A stretch of DNA of 64,000 nucleotides from Ramlibacter sp. (GTDB lineage Bacteria > Pseudomonadota > Gammaproteobacteria > Burkholderiales > Burkholderiaceae_C): assembly GCF_028291745.1 (NCBI RefSeq), contig NZ_JAQGNQ010000009.1:1-64000 (forward strand), read 5' to 3'. Shown here piece after piece: positions 63,041 through 64,000 of the stretch (its first letter is position 1; each line of letters begins with the position of its first letter). A program made the position numbers and the translations under genes. The notes under the pieces are model-generated. The model made no database searches, was not told where the DNA came from, and worked only from the letters and a program-made list of their open reading frames with translations.

Positions 63041-64000
63041 TCCGCCGGCGTCCGCTGCTCGCTGCCCTGGCCTGCGGTCCGGCCGCCTGGGCGCTGCCCG
63101 CAGCGCACCTGCAATTCCCCGCGGACCACGGCGCCCATCCGGCGTCGCGCACCGAGTGGTGGTACATCACCGGGCACGCGGAGCAAGGCGAGCGCAGGTT
63201 CGGCTTCCAGGTCACCTTCTTCCGCTCGCGGGTCGCGCAGACGCAGGACTTGCGATCGCGGTTTGCCGCCAAGCAGTTGCTGTTCGCGCATGCGGCGGTC
63301 ACCGACCTTGCGGGCGGCAGGCTGCTGCACGACCAGCGGATCGCGCGGGCCGGCTTCGGCATCGCCGAGGCCGCGCAGGACGATGGCCGCCTGCGCTTGC
63401 ACGATTGGACGCTGGTGCGAGAGGGTGACACGTGGCACGCGATGGTGCCTGCCAGCGGCTTCGCGTTCGACCTGCGCTGCGCGGCGACGCAACCGGTGCT
63501 GCTGCAAGGCGAGCAGGGCCTCTCGCGCAAGGGGCCCTTGCCGAAGAACGCGAGCTACTACTACAGCCAGCCACAACTGGCGGTGGCCGGCACGCTCTCG
63601 GTGCAGGGTCGCCCGCTCGCGGTCACCGGCAAGGCGTGGCTCGATCATGAGTGGAGCGACGAGTACCTGCCGCCGGAGGCGGTGGGCTGGGACTGGCTCG
63701 GCATGAACCTGGACGACGGCGGCGCCCTCACCGCCTTTCGCCTGCGCCGCGCCGACGGCAGCACGTTGTGGGATGGCGGCTCCTTTCGCAACGCAGAAGG
63801 CGCCCTGCATGTGTCGCTCCCCGGCGAGACCGAGTTCCGGCCGCAGCGGCGCTGGAGCAGTCCGCTCTCCGGCGCGAACTACCCGGTCGAATGGACGCTG
63901 CGCACGCCGGCGGGCGTGCACACCGTGCGGGCGCTGATGGACAACCAGGAGCTCGACAGCCGCAGCTCCACCGGCGCGATCTACTGGGAAGGCCTCTCGG
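63037..64000 (+). CDS. AttH/CrtC-like lipocalin-domain protein (partial, C-terminus outside window)
   Basis: Starts at a GTG overlapping the permease stop; 321 residues are visible before the right edge. A signal peptide (RRPLLAALACGPAAWALPAA) precedes the AttH/carotenoid-1,2-hydratase-like double lipocalin domain: HPASRTEWWYITGHAEQGER, RFGFQVTFFRS, KNASYYYSQPQLAVAG, LDHEWSDEYL with GWDWLGMNLDDGG. In AttEFGH systems this is the periplasmic component that likely binds a lipid-like cargo. Confidence 0.9.
   Translation, partial: MIRRRPLLAALACGPAAWALPAAHLQFPADHGAHPASRTEWWYITGHAEQGERRFGFQVTFFRSRVAQTQDLRSRFAAKQLLFAHAAVTDLAGGRLLHDQRIARAGFGIAEAAQDDGRLRLHDWTLVREGDTWHAMVPASGFAFDLRCAATQPVLLQGEQGLSRKGPLPKNASYYYSQPQLAVAGTLSVQGRPLAVTGKAWLDHEWSDEYLPPEAVGWDWLGMNLDDGGALTAFRLRRADGSTLWDGGSFRNAEGALHVSLPGETEFRPQRRWSSPLSGANYPVEWTLRTPAGVHTVRALMDNQELDSRSSTGAIYWEGLS

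Overview
The window is high-GC DNA with dense, mostly short-spaced genes. Gene content and order point to a betaproteobacterium of the order Burkholderiales, most likely family Comamonadaceae, near Ramlibacter or Variovorax. The signs are dapA-bamC, pyrG-kdsA-eno-ftsB, coaBC-dut, tsaE-amiC, two Bug-type periplasmic receptors, a MutL that carries its own endonuclease motif, and TACAAT-type -10 boxes close to start codons. This placement is inference from gene content; no 16S gene is present.

Layout. 1-5431 (minus): parE, GNAT, lytic transglycosylase, a membrane protein with a degenerate GGDEF domain, and parC (cut by the left edge). 5657-10072: an MFS carrier with a coupled 43-residue membrane peptide, a chemoreceptor, an SDR and a methyltransferase. 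10106-12924: dapA, bamC and a metallo-hydrolase. 12914-19838 (mainly minus): a short filamentous-haemagglutinin-like exoprotein, small lipoproteins, the uL16 hydroxylase RoxA/YcfD with a divergent SlyD-like FKBP, dut and coaBC. 20034-25314: pyrG, kdsA, DUF1330, eno, ftsB and a NadR-like ATPase. 25332-29760: a lysine-rich secreted protein, a B12-binding MerR regulator with the CarH/LitR photoreceptor motif, hslO, a gamma-carbonic anhydrase, a DUF455 ferritin-like protein and a trypsin-like protease. 29828-30447: remnant of a GMC oxidoreductase beside tRNA-Leu(CAG).

31855-38032 is the most distinctive region. Five tightly packed genes encode at least seven activities: a 907-residue fusion of glycosyltransferase, sugar-nucleotidyltransferase and methyltransferase, then a PIG-L deacetylase, a GT4 glycosyltransferase, a CelD/FemAB-like acyltransferase and a GNAT acetyltransferase. 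Together they look like a pathway that activates a sugar, transfers it, removes an acetyl group and re-decorates the product. No lipid carrier, flippase or polymerase is present, so a small glycoside or a modified surface glycan is more likely than a polymer.

38186-47001: an ECF sigma/cupredoxin/DUF4142 operon, two Bug receptors around xerD, an AEC transporter, queG, tsaE and amiC. 47205-52488: tandem glycine-zipper lipoproteins with duplicated leaders, a Rieske dioxygenase pair, a DUF4394 lipoprotein and DedA. 52523-64000: mutL, an alpha/beta hydrolase, aroD, two paralogous single-domain response regulators, miaA, and an AttEFGH-type ABC system whose ATPase is separated from its permease and AttH by about 2 kb of other genes.

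The region is rich in palindromic repeats. Two REP-like elements, two GCAGAAG-type elements, a 39-bp repeat beside coaBC, and two perfect palindromes lying inside coding sequence without breaking the frame (dioxygenase alpha subunit and mutL) are the main structures that genes do not explain. No rRNA, CRISPR array, insertion sequence or prophage was seen.
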